32,516 bases of DNA, from contig JAGCTF010000195.1 in the NCBI GenBank assembly GCA_017963755.1, positions 1 through 32,516 on the forward strand, read 5' to 3'. Below are positions 31,313 through 32,516 of this stretch, piece after piece (positions within the stretch are counted from its first letter, which is position 1; every line of letters starts with the position of its first letter). The position numbers were made by a program, and so were the translations under genes. This DNA is from Clostridia bacterium (GTDB taxonomy: Bacteria > Bacillota > Clostridia > UBA1212 > UBA1255). The notes under the pieces were generated by a model. That model did not search any database. It worked only from the letters and a program-made list of their open reading frames with translations, and was not told the DNA's origin.

Positions 31313-32516
31313 ATGAAAAACAGTTTATATAAAGTAACCATATTAATGTCTTTGCTTATGTTTGTTTTACGTTTTACACCTTTCGCAGCCAGGACGTATG
31401 ATTGCTGTTTTGAGACATCTGCTCAAGTCCTTTCTACTACAAATATAGAGTCGGGAACATTCTTGATTAAAAATCAATCAATTGGAAAATATTTGACGTT
31501 TGTTGCTGGATCGTTGGAATTAAGAGATTATGACGGCTCTGATAGTCAAAAATGGTACATTCGTCCTTTTGAAAGTGGTTATGTTATCGCAAGTTTGAAT
31601 GAAGCGACACCTACAATCGGAAATCAGTTTTATTGTTTATATCATTTTTCCAACTATACAGTTTCGGGTGCTATTGGCAGTAATCCAGACACAGACATTG
31701 GTATGTGTTGGACTATTACTCAGAGTTCAGGTTCGTTTATTTTGCAATGTATCAGAAACCCAAATTATTATTTAACAGCCTATTCATCGAGTAATATTAG
31801 TTTATCGTTTCCGATAAACAGCGGTATATACTGGAATTTAATAGAATGCTCAAACAAGTATATTCTTCCTACAATAGGAGATAGTTCTTTCTGTATTGAC
31901 AAATATTGCACAACAGGAACAGAAGGGTTAAAACAGCGAATGAACTGCTATTCTTACGCAGTTGGATTTTATGGCGATTATTCTCAAAACTATTATTCTT
32001 CTGAATATAGTTCTGTCCAACCCGGTTATATCTCAAACCGTCCATCCCCTTTATCTTCATATACTACAAACTGGGTACTTTATCCAGATGATATAAATAC
32101 TTTAACGCAACAATCAATAAACGCTTGGGAAAACTGGTTAATAGATTCTTTAAATTCAGATTTGAAGATATTATGTAACGATTCTGAAAATGATTATTCT
32201 AGGAGGGTTTATTCGTCATCTCTGTCCGAAGTAATGATGGGTCCGTGGAAAAAGGTTGCTTTAGTAATTGATCCGTATTACTTCTTGTATCGCGATGAAA
32301 ATAACTTACTTCACTTTCGTTATCCGGACTATCATTGGTACGTTGAAACTGAAGATGGTTACTGGACACATAAGTTAGGGCTAGAAGATGCTATGATTAC
32401 AGATTTTTCTGACAGTTTAATAACTGACCCGGAAAATTGTGATCGAGGAAACTATTCAGTTTTCTGCGGTTACTATAAGATTAAAATTGATTGTATTCCA
32501 GAATATAACAATCCCT
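31313..32516 (+). CDS. Secreted protein with ricin-type beta-trefoil region, incomplete at window edge
   Basis: An ATG at 31313-31315 with GGAGG (31299-31303) opens a frame of at least 401 codons that runs off the right edge. Residues 1-26 look like a signal peptide (basic MKNSLYK, hydrophobic core, FAA at the end). Residues about 48-180 have beta-trefoil-like repeats (GTFLIKNQSIGKYLTF, SQKWYI, NPNYYLTAY), as in carbohydrate-binding ricin domains. The region from about 208 shows NCYSYAVGFYGD and YHWYVETEDGYWTHKLG, then DRGNYSVFCGYY; this Cys...His layout recalls uncharacterised exported Firmicutes proteins with NCYAYA and HWYRQD-type motifs, possibly cysteine hydrolases, which is inference. 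Codon use is much more AT-rich than in the neighbouring operons, suggesting transfer. Confidence 0.85.
   Translation, partial: MKNSLYKVTILMSLLMFVLRFTPFAARTYDCCFETSAQVLSTTNIESGTFLIKNQSIGKYLTFVAGSLELRDYDGSDSQKWYIRPFESGYVIASLNEATPTIGNQFYCLYHFSNYTVSGAIGSNPDTDIGMCWTITQSSGSFILQCIRNPNYYLTAYSSSNISLSFPINSGIYWNLIECSNKYILPTIGDSSFCIDKYCTTGTEGLKQRMNCYSYAVGFYGDYSQNYYSSEYSSVQPGYISNRPSPLSSYTTNWVLYPDDINTLTQQSINAWENWLIDSLNSDLKILCNDSENDYSRRVYSSSLSEVMMGPWKKVALVIDPYYFLYRDENNLLHFRYPDYHWYVETEDGYWTHKLGLEDAMITDFSDSLITDPENCDRGNYSVFCGYYKIKIDCIPEYNNP

Noticed and set aside
31869-32060. 63-codon minus-strand frame inside the secreted protein gene
   Set aside because: It is antisense to a longer frame with promoter, ribosome site, signal peptide and domain features.

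Overview
The window reads as a chromosomal segment of an anaerobic, gut-type Clostridia/Firmicutes bacterium. The evidence is strong Shine-Dalgarno sites, a single-chain clostridial-type PurL, the LL-diaminopimelate aminotransferase route to lysine, and ZTP and TPP riboswitches. No rRNA or phylogenetic marker was compared, so genus and species are not assigned. Nearly all genes lie on the minus strand. Only vapBC and the last, incomplete secreted protein are on the plus strand.

Layout: (1) 1-375: the start of a lipoprotein gene cut by the edge, then a repeat-rich gap (AACTCTN heptamers and a ~98-bp inverted repeat). (2) 376-12984: one purine operon read right to left: promoter, ZTP riboswitch with overlapping terminator, purE, purC, purF-like, purM, purN, purO, stand-alone AICAR transformylase, purD, purL, nucleoside hydrolase. 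No purK, purB, purS or purQ is present. (3) 12979-15293: a repeat relic that may be an insertion-sequence end, a membrane-anchored surface protein and an MscS channel. (4) 15379-16104: a vapBC toxin-antitoxin pair with its own promoter. (5) 16103-21415: a GMP synthase lacking its glutaminase domain, a CofE-like ligase, dapL, dapF and a transglutaminase-like lipoprotein. (6) 21435-23361: a NUDIX hydrolase, an aldo/keto reductase-ferredoxin fusion and a two-tRNA operon (Gly, Arg). (7) 23430-29731: alaS, a HIT protein, prmA, a double-domain class II aldolase and an unrecognised protein. (8) 29783-30840: a thiT transporter under a TPP riboswitch. (9) 30841 to the end: an AT-rich stretch with a frameshifted small ORF and the beginning of a secreted beta-trefoil protein, probably acquired or fast-evolving.

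The main biological point concerns nitrogen entry into purines. Of the three glutamine-dependent steps from PRPP to GMP, two are encoded here without a usable glutaminase. The PurF-like protein has Gly in place of the N-terminal catalytic Cys and also lacks the usual glutamine-binding Arg and oxyanion Asn, while its phosphoribosyltransferase half looks intact. GuaA consists only of its ATP-pyrophosphatase and dimerisation parts. PurL keeps its Cys-His-Glu triad. Either these two enzymes take free ammonia, or they use separate glutaminase partners, or canonical copies lie elsewhere in the genome. The last two steps to IMP also use an archaeal-type split (PurO plus a single-domain transformylase) instead of bifunctional PurH. 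The operon is controlled by an RNA that senses ZMP/ZTP, the substrate pool of that transformylase.

A second theme is dispersed AACTCTN repeats that sit at gene 3' ends and supply or directly follow the stop codons of three unrelated genes.
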